Positions 7,055 to 15,500 of a DNA stretch of 26,907 bases are shown here, piece after piece (position 1 is the first letter of the stretch; each line of letters opens with the position of its first letter). The notes beneath the pieces are model-generated. The model saw nothing but the letters and a program-made list of their open reading frames with translations. It searched no databases and had not been told where the DNA came from. The stretch is taken from NCBI GenBank assembly GCA_012515255.1, contig JAAYYR010000058.1:1-26907 (forward strand). The letters are read 5' to 3'. The position numbers and the translations under genes were made by a program. The stretch is from Clostridia bacterium. GTDB taxonomy: Bacteria; Bacillota; Dehalobacteriia; UBA4068.

Positions 7055-9163
7055 TTAGGCGACAATCTTACTTAGATCGCCAATCTCGGCGGCGATTTGC
7101 TGAATTATCTGCAATAAGGCCAGCCGGTTGCGGCGCAGCTCCTGATTATCATCCATGACCATGACAGCGGTAAAAAAATCATTGATTGCCGGAGTCAGGC
7201 TATTGAGCGCAGCTAGCGCCGCCGCATAATCCGCCGCAGCCAACGCCGCCTTAGCCTGGTTCTCCATAGCCTGCACTTGCTGCCATAAGGCCTGCTCCGC
7301 ACTGTCGGCCAATAGCTCCGCCCGTACTTCGCCGGCGGCTCCGGCCTCGCCGCTCGCCGAGCGGAGGATATTGCCTACCCGCCCCATAGCCTCGAGCATA
7401 GCGGGGAAATCAGCGCCGCGGCGCGCTTGCTGCAAGGCCCGCGCCCGCTTGATCAGGCCAACCACATCGCCGGCGGCAGCCGCTTTGCTTGCCGCTACCG
7501 CATTGATCGTATCATAAGCCATGCCCTCGTCGCTGAGCAATGTTTCCACCCGCTGATTGACAAAGCCGATCAAATCGGTCTGTCGCTCAGCTGATTGCTC
7601 CCGGCCGATACCTGCCGCGTCCTTGGCGATCAGTTCAAAAGCCAGGGGGAGTATCCCAGCCAGGCGCAAAGGCAAGTTATGACGCGCCATGATCTGGGCG
7701 CAGCCGGAGGCGGCGCGGCGCAGGGCGTAGGGGTCCTGGGAGCCGGAGGGGATCATGTCCAGGCTGAAAAAACCGGTCATGCTGTCCAGCCTATCGGCCA
7801 GGGCAACCACGATACCGGCCCGGCTTTGCGGCAGTTCATCGCCGGCAAAGCGTGGCTGATAATGCTCGCGGATAGCCTGCGCCGCCTGCTCGTCCTCACC
7901 CGCGGCGCTGGCATAATACGCGCCCATAACGCCCTGCAGCTCAGGGAATTCATAGACGGCGCGGCTGCCCAGGTCGGCTTTGGCCAGAAAGGCGGCTCGC
8001 TTGACCAGCGCGATTTCTTCTTTGCTATAGCCTAAACATTCGGCTATAGATTCGCTAAGCCGAATGATACGCTCTACTTTTTGCCGCAGCGAGCCAAGTT
8101 TCTCATGGAAAACCACGGCGGAAAGCTCCTCCACCTTATCGTCCATTTTGTCCTTAAGGTCTTCATTATAGAAAAACTCGGCGTCCGCAAGGCGCGCCCG
8201 CAGCACTTTTTCATTGCCCTCGGCCACGATATCGAGATAGCGGCTGTCGCCGTTGCGCACGGTGATGAAGCGGGGCAGCAGCCCGCCCTTATCATCATAG
8301 ACCGGGAAATAGCGTTGCTGATCGACCATAGGCGTTGTGACCAGCTCCGGCGGTATGGCGAGGTATTTTTCCTCGAAGCGACCGGACAATGCGGTGGGGT
8401 ACTCGAGCAAATAAGTGATTTCGGTCAGCAATCCCTCATCTTCTGCCGCCACGCCGCCGAACTCCGCCGCGACTTGGGCGATCTGGCTGCGGCATAATTG
8501 GCGCCGCTCATCTTGGTCGACAATGACAAAATTACGCCGCAGAGCCTCTTGATAATCCGCGGGCCTGCTGATTTCGATCCGGTCGCTGCCGAGCAGACGA
8601 TGCCCGCGGCTGACACGGCCGGCTTTGACGCCGCCGAACTCGATATCGATAACAGTATCGCCAAACAGCGCCACCAGCCAGCGTACCGGCCGGGCGAAGC
8701 GCAAGGTATTATAGCCCCAGCGCATCGGTTTGGGGAAATAGAGCTTCTCGGCGATTGGCGGCAGCAGGCCGGGCAGCAGCTCGGCCGCTGCTTTGCCTAC
8801 CGTTTTTTTCCGCGCGTAGAGATAGATATTGCCGTTTTGCTCACGCTCGCTCAGATCATCCGGATTAACGCCCTGGCTGCGGCAAAATCCTTGCAAGGCT
8901 TTTGTCGGCTGCCCCGCGGCGTCAAAGGCGGCGCTTTTAGCCGGGCCCTTGACATCGGCTTCCCGGTCGAGCGCCTTGTCCGCCATACCCTCTGCCAGCA
9001 ACGCCAGGCGGCGCGGCGTGGCGTAGACGTTTAGCCGATTATAGGTCAGCCCCGCAGCTGCCAGGGCTTCCTCTGAAAGTTGTTTCATCTGATCGACAGC
9101 GCCCGGCAAAAAACGAGCGGGGATTTCTTCCACGCCGATCTCCCATAGTAAATCCTTAGTCAT
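7055..9163 (-). CDS. glyS: Glycine--tRNA ligase beta subunit
   Basis: 702 residues, close to the usual length of the bacterial GlyS subunit. Family blocks are visible: N-terminal LLWEIGVEEIPARFLPGA, then YATPRRLALLAEG, the middle HEKLGSLRQKVERI and FPELQGVMGAYYA, DPYALRRAA, and a C-terminal DALR-like anticodon-binding region (NRLALLQII). With GlyQ it forms the alpha2beta2 enzyme that charges tRNA-Gly in the cytosol. The ATG at 9163 overlaps the glyQ stop by 8 bp, so the two are translationally coupled. No frameshift or missing block was noticed. A terminator follows. Confidence 0.97.
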   Translation of the reverse strand: MTKDLLWEIGVEEIPARFLPGAVDQMKQLSEEALAAAGLTYNRLNVYATPRRLALLAEGMADKALDREADVKGPAKSAAFDAAGQPTKALQGFCRSQGVNPDDLSEREQNGNIYLYARKKTVGKAAAELLPGLLPPIAEKLYFPKPMRWGYNTLRFARPVRWLVALFGDTVIDIEFGGVKAGRVSRGHRLLGSDRIEISRPADYQEALRRNFVIVDQDERRQLCRSQIAQVAAEFGGVAAEDEGLLTEITYLLEYPTALSGRFEEKYLAIPPELVTTPMVDQQRYFPVYDDKGGLLPRFITVRNGDSRYLDIVAEGNEKVLRARLADAEFFYNEDLKDKMDDKVEELSAVVFHEKLGSLRQKVERIIRLSESIAECLGYSKEEIALVKRAAFLAKADLGSRAVYEFPELQGVMGAYYASAAGEDEQAAQAIREHYQPRFAGDELPQSRAGIVVALADRLDSMTGFFSLDMIPSGSQDPYALRRAASGCAQIMARHNLPLRLAGILPLAFELIAKDAAGIGREQSAERQTDLIGFVNQRVETLLSDEGMAYDTINAVAASKAAAAGDVVGLIKRARALQQARRGADFPAMLEAMGRVGNILRSASGEAGAAGEVRAELLADSAEQALWQQVQAMENQAKAALAAADYAAALAALNSLTPAINDFFTAVMVMDDNQELRRNRLALLQIIQQIAAEIGDLSKIVA

Positions 9164-10070
9164 TACTCTTGACCTCCAATCCCAGTTTGGCCCGCAAAGC
9201 CTGATCCTTGAGCAGCGGATAGCCCAAGGCCTCGCGCTGCTTGAGATAAGCGGCGGCGCAGTCGCGCGCCATATTGCGCACCCGGCCGATAAAGCTTTGC
9301 CGCTCAGTCACAGAAATGGCGGAGCGGGCGTCGAGCAGATTGAAGGTATGCGAACATTTGAGGCAATAATCATAAGCCGGCTGGGGATAGCCCTGCTCCA
9401 CCACCCGGTAGCATTCTTTTTCAAACATATCGAAGAGGGCAAAAAGCATGGCTGTATCGGCGATCTCAAAATTATAATGCGAGTAATCGACTTCGTTTTG
9501 ATGATGTACATCGCCGTAGTTAATGCCGTCCACCCACTCGATATCATAAACGCTGTTTTTCTTCTGGATGAACATGGCCAGCCGCTCGATGCCATAAGTG
9601 ATTTCCCCTGCCACCGGATGGCAGTCGATGCCGCCGCATTGCTGGAAATAAGTGAACTGGGTCACTTCCATGCCGTCCAGCCATACTTCCCAGCCGAGGC
9701 CCCAGGCGCCCAAGGTCGGGCTCTCCCAGTTGTCCTCAACAAAGCGTATATCATGCTCCTCGCCGCGGACGCCGATCTTGGCCAGCGATTGCAGATACAA
9801 TTCCTGGATATTATCGGGGGACGGCTTCAGTAAGACCTGATATTGATAATAATGCTGCAGGCGATTGGGGTTTTCGCCATAGCGGCCGTCCGTGGGACGG
9901 CGTGAAGGCTCGACATAAGCCGCATTCCAAGGCTCCGGGCCGAGCGCGCGCAGGAAAGTGGCCGGGTTCATGGTACCGGCGCCTTTTTCCATATCATAGG
10001 GCTGAACGATAATACAGCCATGTTCGCCCCAAAATTTGTTAAGGCTAAGAATCAGCTCCTGAAAATTCAT
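9156..10070 (-). CDS. glyQ: Glycine--tRNA ligase alpha subunit
   Basis: 304 residues, matching the usual size of about 300. The protein holds the class II catalytic core: FWGEHGCIIVQPYDMEKGAG at the N-terminus, PEPWNAAYVEPSRRPTDGRYGENPNR, and GGIDCHPVAGEITYGIERLAMF. The upstream in-frame ATG at 10091 would add 7 residues (MSKEGAK), but AGAGGGAG sits correctly before 10070, so this start is preferred. It is the first gene of glyQ-glyS, with a consensus promoter about 35 bp upstream. Unlike many Bacillota glyQS operons, no T-box leader is visible. Confidence 0.97.
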   Translation of the reverse strand: MNFQELILSLNKFWGEHGCIIVQPYDMEKGAGTMNPATFLRALGPEPWNAAYVEPSRRPTDGRYGENPNRLQHYYQYQVLLKPSPDNIQELYLQSLAKIGVRGEEHDIRFVEDNWESPTLGAWGLGWEVWLDGMEVTQFTYFQQCGGIDCHPVAGEITYGIERLAMFIQKKNSVYDIEWVDGINYGDVHHQNEVDYSHYNFEIADTAMLFALFDMFEKECYRVVEQGYPQPAYDYCLKCSHTFNLLDARSAISVTERQSFIGRVRNMARDCAAAYLKQREALGYPLLKDQALRAKLGLEVKSND

Positions 10071-10105
10071 TTTGGCTCCCTCTTTACTCATGAGTTTATC
10101 ACCTA

Positions 10106-10134
10106 ATTATAGTATTAGGCCAGGGGCTTGTCAA
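10106..10134 (-). promoter_or_regulatory. Consensus sigma-A promoter of glyQS
   Basis: On the minus strand: TTGACA (10129-10134), exactly 17 bp, TATAAT (10106-10111). The start point would be near 10099, giving a leader of about 30 nt to ATG 10070. Confidence 0.92.
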
Positions 10135-10299
10135 TCTTTGTCCCCAGCATCGCGCCATTATGGGAATTGCTTTTATCCGCGCTGTTTGCAATATGGAGCG
10201 TGGCGACGGAGGCTTTGATCCGTCCCCATTGCCGCTTTCATGATCTCCCTCAAAGCAAACAAGGCTTCCTCGCTATTACTCCTTCGTCTGCCAAGCAGC

Positions 10300-11625
10300 T
10301 TATACCGGCTCAACCACCAGCCCCTGCCCGGCCAGATCGACCCCGCGCACCCGCAGCAGCCCCGCCGGTATCTCAGCCGCTTGCCAGGGCAGCAGCAGCG
10401 TCACATAATTACCGCTATGCCCGCGCAGATAATGCTGTCCCGCCACAATAACGCTTTGCTCCGGTAGCAAATCCAGCTCTTGGCCGATAAAGCGGCGGCT
10501 GAAAGCCGCGGCCTGCTCACGTCCTAAATCAGCGAGCAGAGCGGCGCGCCGTTCTTTTTCCGCCTGGCTGATCTGCCCGGGTAAAGCGGCGGCCGCCGTA
10601 CCGCTGCGCCTTGAGTAAGGAAAAATATGCAGCCGCGCCGCGTTGAGCCGGCGCAAAAAATCTGCTGTCGCCGCAAAATCCGCCTCGCTTTCGCCGGGAA
10701 AGCCGACAATTGCATCGCTTGTAATGGCGATATCCGGGCGCAGAGCGCGTAATCTGTTTACGAGATCAAGAAATTCCGCCGTAGTATAGCTGCGCCCCAT
10801 GGCGGCAAGGATACGGTCGGAGCCGGATTGCAGCGGCAAATGCAGATGAGCGCAGAGGCGCGGCTCGCTACCTAGCATTTGCAGCAATTGCTCGCTTAAA
10901 TACTGCGGCTCAATCGAGCCGAGCCGTAGACGCGGTAGACCGGGCAACCCCAGCAAGGCCCGGATCAAAGCGGGCAAATCCTGGCCCGCGCCCAGATCCT
11001 GGCCATAAGCGCCGATCTGGATGCCGGATAAAACCAGCTCGGCATGTCCTGCCGCCGTGAGCCGGCGCGCCTGCTCCACCGCCTGATCAAGCGGCAGCGA
11101 GCGCACGGGCCCCCGCACATGGGGGATGATGCAATAAGCGCAATTTTGATCGCAGCCGTCCTCAATTTTCAGATAAGCGCGGGCGCGGCTTTGATCGCTC
11201 CTGTCCGCAATGAGCCGGAACTGACGCTGGCCGCTGATTTCTGTCACCGCAAGCATGGGGCGGTTGCTCCCGGGCTGGGCGGCTTGTGCTTGAAAGGCCG
11301 CGACCAGCTCGGGCAGACGGCGGCGCTCGTCCACACCGGCGACGATATCCACGCCGGAAAGCGCCGCAATGCCGGCCGCGTCACGCTGGGCATAACAGCC
11401 GCAGACCGCGAGTATTGCCTGCGGCTGCTCACGGCGCAGGCGGCGAATTAGATTACGCGCCTTTTTATCCGCGGTCGCAGTCACGGTGCAGGTATTGATG
11501 ATAATCAGCCGCGGCTCATCCGCGTCATGGCGCCAGCCGTGAGCCAAAAAGAGGGCGGAGATCGCTCCCCCCTCTTCTTGATTGACCTTGCAGCCGAAAT
11601 TATATACGGCAAATGTACTGTTCAT
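10300..11625 (-). CDS. mtaB: tRNA (t6A37-C2) methylthiotransferase MtaB
   Basis: 441 residues. This radical-SAM enzyme converts t6A37 to ms2t6A37 in tRNAs reading ANN codons. The N-terminal UPF0004 domain has cluster cysteines Cys12 (GCKVNQEE), Cys46 (NTCTVTATADKKARN) and Cys77 (VCGCYAQRD). The radical-SAM motif CxxxCxxC is Cys158, Cys162, Cys165 (CDQNCAYCIIP). A TRAM domain is expected in the last 60 residues. GCKVNQEE and the NTCTVTATADKKAR block distinguish MtaB (YqeV) from MiaB and RimO. It begins 11 bp after dnaJ and has AAGGCGAGG upstream, so it belongs to the heat-shock operon. No clear terminator follows it. Confidence 0.94.
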   Translation of the reverse strand: MNSTFAVYNFGCKVNQEEGGAISALFLAHGWRHDADEPRLIIINTCTVTATADKKARNLIRRLRREQPQAILAVCGCYAQRDAAGIAALSGVDIVAGVDERRRLPELVAAFQAQAAQPGSNRPMLAVTEISGQRQFRLIADRSDQSRARAYLKIEDGCDQNCAYCIIPHVRGPVRSLPLDQAVEQARRLTAAGHAELVLSGIQIGAYGQDLGAGQDLPALIRALLGLPGLPRLRLGSIEPQYLSEQLLQMLGSEPRLCAHLHLPLQSGSDRILAAMGRSYTTAEFLDLVNRLRALRPDIAITSDAIVGFPGESEADFAATADFLRRLNAARLHIFPYSRRSGTAAAALPGQISQAEKERRAALLADLGREQAAAFSRRFIGQELDLLPEQSVIVAGQHYLRGHSGNYVTLLLPWQAAEIPAGLLRVRGVDLAGQGLVVEPV

Positions 11626-11636
11626 ACAGCCTCGCC

Positions 11637-12779
11637 TTATCTATCCTTGAAAATCTTGCCGAAAAAGCCTTTTTTGTCGTCGCCCGTACCATCGCCCAGC
11701 CGGCGCAAGATTTCTTTTTGCTCTGCATTAAGATGTGTCGGCGTGACCACCTTGACCTTCACATACTGATCGCCGCGGCCATAGCCGCGCAGCTTGGGGA
11801 AACCGCGCCCGCGCAGGCGGAAGGTAGTGGCTGTTTGGGTGCCCTCCGGTATATCGAGCTTGACAGCGCCGTCTAAGGTCGGCACCTCGATCGCGGCGCC
11901 CAGGGCCGCCTCGACAAAGCTGATTGGCTGCTCTAAAAACACATGGTCGCCGTCGCGCTTGAACAGCTTATGCGGACGCACGGAAATGTAGATGAACAGG
12001 TCGCCCGCGGGGCCGCCGTTTTTACCGCCTTCGCCCTCCCCAGCCATACGCAGCCGCGAGCCGTTATCCACGCCGGCCGGCACATGTACGACTAGTTTGC
12101 GATTTTTGCGCATTCGGCCGCTGCCGCCGCAGTCGGGACATGGCTCTTTGATGACGCTGCCGCTGCCGGCGCATCTGGGACAAGTCTTGACTGTCTGGAA
12201 CTGGCCAAACGGCGTGCTTTGCGTAGTGCGCACCCTGCCGCTGCCGCCACAGCCGGCGCATTTCTCGCGGCCGGTGCCGGGCTTAGCGCCGCTGCCATGG
12301 CATTTAACGCAGCCTTCATAGCGGCTGACCGATATTTCCTTATCAACGCCCCTGGCCGCCTCCTCGAAACTGACCTGCATATCGACTCGCATATCATTGC
12401 CGCGCGAGGGGGCGTTCGGGTCGCGCTGCTGCTGAGTAAAGCCGCCACCAAAAAATGTCTCGAATATATCGCCGAAGCCGCCGCCAAAACTGCCGCCAAA
12501 AGGATTGCCCGCGCCGCCAAAAGGATTGCCGCCATAGCCGCCGGCGCCTCCCATCGGATCATTATGACCGAACTGGTCATAGCGGGCCCGGGAATTATTA
12601 TCGGATAAAATCTCGTAAGCCTCGTTGATTTCCTTAAATTTGCTCTCGGCGGTCTTACTGTCCGGGTTGAGGTCCGGATGATATTGCTTGGCCAGCTTTT
12701 TATAGGCCTTTTTAATCGTCTCATCGTCGGCGTCGCGGCTAACGCCCAGCACATCGTAATAATCGCGTTTCTCTGCCAT
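11637..12779 (-). CDS. dnaJ: Molecular chaperone DnaJ
   Basis: 380 residues, a complete type I J-protein that delivers clients to DnaK and stimulates its ATPase. The J domain is at residues 1-70 with HPD at 34-36. A Gly/Phe-rich segment follows (GGYGGNPFGGAGNPFGG). The four zinc-binding CxxCxGxG repeats are CVKCHGSG, CAGCGGSG, CPRCAGSG and CPDCGGSG. The C-terminal substrate-binding domain follows (DLFIYISVRPHKLFKRDGDHVF). AGAGGT precedes ATG 12779. It follows dnaK after a 129-bp GC-rich gap and is followed closely by mtaB. Confidence 0.98.
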   Translation of the reverse strand: MAEKRDYYDVLGVSRDADDETIKKAYKKLAKQYHPDLNPDSKTAESKFKEINEAYEILSDNNSRARYDQFGHNDPMGGAGGYGGNPFGGAGNPFGGSFGGGFGDIFETFFGGGFTQQQRDPNAPSRGNDMRVDMQVSFEEAARGVDKEISVSRYEGCVKCHGSGAKPGTGREKCAGCGGSGRVRTTQSTPFGQFQTVKTCPRCAGSGSVIKEPCPDCGGSGRMRKNRKLVVHVPAGVDNGSRLRMAGEGEGGKNGGPAGDLFIYISVRPHKLFKRDGDHVFLEQPISFVEAALGAAIEVPTLDGAVKLDIPEGTQTATTFRLRGRGFPKLRGYGRGDQYVKVKVVTPTHLNAEQKEILRRLGDGTGDDKKGFFGKIFKDR

Positions 12780-12865
12780 TGTTACCTCTTTCGCACATCA
12801 GGGGATGGGGCGGCCGTTACGCCTCACATAGGAGCAAGGGACGGCCCGCCGGGGTAAAGCCCGGG

Positions 12866-12889
12866 CTGCGCGGCGAAACAGCCGCGCGG
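12866..12889 (-). other. GC-rich stem-loop between dnaK and dnaJ
   Basis: Stem GCGCGGC/GCCGCGC with a 6-nt loop, inside the 129-bp dnaK-dnaJ gap, flanked by further CCCGGG-rich inverted sequences. It has no T-run, so it does not look like a full terminator. It may stabilise the dnaK end of the message or lower dnaJ expression. Confidence 0.5.
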
Positions 12890-12908
12890 TCCGGGCATCA
12901 TTATAAAC

Positions 12909-14795
12909 TTAATCCTTTTTATTGTCATCATCCACATCATGGAATTCCGCATCATAGAAATCTTGGGCTTGCTGCTGATTGAAATCAGCGTCATTGCCAT
13001 CAGCGCCGCCGGGGCCGGCTCCGGCAGCACCTTCCTGCTGCTGTTGCTGTTGTTGGGCGGCTGCCGCGGCCTCGCCGTAAATGCGCTCGGTGACTTTATA
13101 CAAAGCCTCGGAAAGAGCTTTGGTCTTGGCCTCGATCAAATCGCTATCGTCACCGGCCAAAGCGTCGGCCAAATCCTTTTTCGCCGCCTCGATGGCTTCT
13201 TTTTCCGCGTCCTGCACCTTGCCTTCCAGGTCTTTCAGCGAGCGGTCCACCGAGTAGAGCAGACTGTCGCCCTGATTGCGGATCTCAACGGTTTTCTTCT
13301 TCTTCTCGTCATCCTCGCGATACTGTTCGGCATCGGCCATCATACGGTCGATCTCGCTGTCGGACAGGCCGGAGCTGGCGGTAATGGTCACGCTCTGCTG
13401 TTTGCCGGTGCCAAGATCCTTGGCGCTGACATGGACGATGCCATTGGCGTCGATATCGAAGCGGACTTCGATCTGCGGCACGCCGCGGGGAGCCGGAGCA
13501 ATGCCGGTCAAATTAAAGCGGCCCAGCGTCTTATTATCGGATGCCATTTGCCGTTCGCCCTGCAGCACATGAATTTCCACCGAAGGCTGATTGTCGGAGG
13601 CTGTAGAGAAAATTTGGCTCTTTTGCGTGGGTATAGTGGTGTTGCGGTCGATAAGGCGGGTGAAAACGCCGCCTAAGGTCTCGATGCCAAGGGACAATGG
13701 AGTCACGTCGAGCAGCAGCACGTCCTTGACCTCTTTATTGAGGATACCGCCTTGAATAGCCGCGCCCAAAGCGACGCATTCATCGGGATTGATACCCTTA
13801 TGCGGCTCTTTGCCCAATAGCTTGCGTACGGCTTCCTGCACCGCGGGGATACGGGTAGCGCCGCCTACCAGCAAAACCCGGTCGATTTCCGAGGCTTGAA
13901 GCCCGGAGTCTTGCAAAGCTCTTTTGGTAGGGCCAACGGTTTTCTCCACCAGTTCAGCGGTCAACTCATCGAATTTGGCTCGGGTGAGATTGAATTCCAA
14001 ATGCTTGGGGCCATCGGCTGTGGCGGTGATAAAAGGCAGGTTGATGGTGGAGGACATCATGCCGGAAAGCTCGATTTTGGCTTTTTCAGCCGCCTCGCGC
14101 AGGCGCTGCATGGCCATTTTATCAGCGGCCAGGTCAATGCCCTGCTCGCGCCGGAACATATCCACCAGGTAATTGACGATACGGGCGTCGAAATCATCGC
14201 CGCCAAGCGAGTTATTACCGGAAGTGGCCTTGACCTGAAAGACGCCTTCGTCCAGCTCAAGGATTGATACGTCGAACGTGCCGCCGCCCAGGTCGAATAC
14301 GAGCACTGTATGCTCCTCTGATTTTTCCAGACCATAAGCCAAAGCTGCTGCTGTCGGCTCATTGATGATGCGCAGCACTTCCAGCCCTGCGATCTTGCCT
14401 GCGTCCTTTGTCGCCTGGCGCTGCGCGTCGGAGAAGTAAGCCGGCACGGTGATTACCGCCTGGGTTACGGTCTCGCCCAGATAAGCCTCAGCGTCGCTTT
14501 TCAGTTTTTGTAGGATCATAGCGGAGATTTCTGCCGGCTGATAAGCTTTGCCGCCCAGCTTGACCTCCATCTTTTTGCCCATCTGGCGCTTGATCGACAT
14601 GACAGTGTTATCGGGATTGGTGACAGCCTGCCTTTTGGCAATTTGGCCCACGAGGCGCTCGCCATTGGCATAAGCCACCACAGACGGCGTAGTGCGCGCG
14701 CCTTCGGGATTGGGGATGACTATGGCCTCGCCGCCTTCCATAACGGCGACGCAAGAGTTTGTCGTTCCTAAATCAATACCTATGACTTTACTCAT
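12909..14795 (-). CDS. dnaK: Molecular chaperone DnaK (Hsp70)
   Basis: 628 residues from ATG 14795. The ATPase domain starts IGIDLGTTNSCVAV and has VITVPAYFSDAQRQATKDAG, INEPTAAALAYG and DLGGGTFDVS. The substrate-binding domain (LLLDVTPLSLGIETLGG and VLQGER) is followed by the helical lid and a Gln/Ala/Gly-rich linker, ending in an acidic tail (DDDNKKD). An in-frame ATG at 14813 would add six residues, but GAAGGAGG is ideally spaced before 14795. It lies third in the hrcA-grpE-dnaK-dnaJ order and should be controlled by the CIRCE operator upstream of hrcA. Confidence 0.98.
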   Translation of the reverse strand: MSKVIGIDLGTTNSCVAVMEGGEAIVIPNPEGARTTPSVVAYANGERLVGQIAKRQAVTNPDNTVMSIKRQMGKKMEVKLGGKAYQPAEISAMILQKLKSDAEAYLGETVTQAVITVPAYFSDAQRQATKDAGKIAGLEVLRIINEPTAAALAYGLEKSEEHTVLVFDLGGGTFDVSILELDEGVFQVKATSGNNSLGGDDFDARIVNYLVDMFRREQGIDLAADKMAMQRLREAAEKAKIELSGMMSSTINLPFITATADGPKHLEFNLTRAKFDELTAELVEKTVGPTKRALQDSGLQASEIDRVLLVGGATRIPAVQEAVRKLLGKEPHKGINPDECVALGAAIQGGILNKEVKDVLLLDVTPLSLGIETLGGVFTRLIDRNTTIPTQKSQIFSTASDNQPSVEIHVLQGERQMASDNKTLGRFNLTGIAPAPRGVPQIEVRFDIDANGIVHVSAKDLGTGKQQSVTITASSGLSDSEIDRMMADAEQYREDDEKKKKTVEIRNQGDSLLYSVDRSLKDLEGKVQDAEKEAIEAAKKDLADALAGDDSDLIEAKTKALSEALYKVTERIYGEAAAAAQQQQQQQEGAAGAGPGGADGNDADFNQQQAQDFYDAEFHDVDDDNKKD

Positions 14796-14851
14796 TGTAA
14801 AATCCTCCTTCATTTATCTTTTGTTTTTCTATTTACTTTAATTTTCCCGGC

Positions 14852-15457
14852 TCATTTACCTACATGCACCATGGACGGACGCAATAGCTTATCGTCAAAG
14901 AGATAGCCTTTTTGCAAAACCAAAGTCACCTTGCCCTTTGGTCCCGCCGCATCCTCAGCTACCGCCTGGTGAAAATTAGGGTCAAAATCCGCGCCGAGAG
15001 CGGCGATCTCGCTTAAGCCGGCGCAAGCGAGTGCATCCATTAGCTGGCGGTAAATCATTAATACGCCGTCCTTGCCGCTATCATCCGGCATCAGGGCTAT
15101 GGCTCGCTCCAGATTATCGATGACCGGCAGAATATTGCAGATCAGCTCCCGGGCTCCTCTTTTGCCCGCTTCTTCCGCTTCGCGGCGGGTGCGGCGCCGG
15201 TAATTATCAAAATCCGCCTGCACGCGCAAAGCCCGAGACTCCGCATCCGCGGCGACGGATTGCGCCTTTTGATACTCGGTCAAGAAGGCCATGATATCAA
15301 AATCCCCGGCTTCGATCGCGGACTGCAGTTCCGCGGCTTCCGCCCGCAGCCTGGCTTCATCGGTCGGCGCATGCATACCTTGCGCCTGATCCGCGGGGCG
15401 CAGTTGTTCCCCGCCGCCTGCCGCCATTTCTTCATGATACTTTCTTTGCTCTGCCAT
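14852..15457 (-). CDS. grpE: Nucleotide exchange factor GrpE
   Basis: 201 residues. GrpE is the dimeric ADP-release factor for DnaK. The long coiled-coil part covers about residues 30-115 (YQKAQSVAADAESRALRVQADFDNYRRRTRREAEE), with the conserved NYRRR motif, then the C-terminal beta domain with FDPNFHQAVAEDA and LVLQKGYLFDDKLLRPSMVHVGK. The first 40 residues are variable, as usual. GAGGTG precedes the ATG at 15457. It sits between hrcA (43-bp gap) and dnaK (56-bp gap). Confidence 0.97.
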   Translation of the reverse strand: MAEQRKYHEEMAAGGGEQLRPADQAQGMHAPTDEARLRAEAAELQSAIEAGDFDIMAFLTEYQKAQSVAADAESRALRVQADFDNYRRRTRREAEEAGKRGARELICNILPVIDNLERAIALMPDDSGKDGVLMIYRQLMDALACAGLSEIAALGADFDPNFHQAVAEDAAGPKGKVTLVLQKGYLFDDKLLRPSMVHVGK

Positions 15458-15500
15458 GACTTCACCTCATTGTATAATTTATCTTTCCGTTTAAACAAGA

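Noticed and set aside
8498..9034. 178-codon plus-strand frame over glyS
   Set aside because: Antisense shadow of a well-conserved synthetase gene, without a ribosome binding site or domain.
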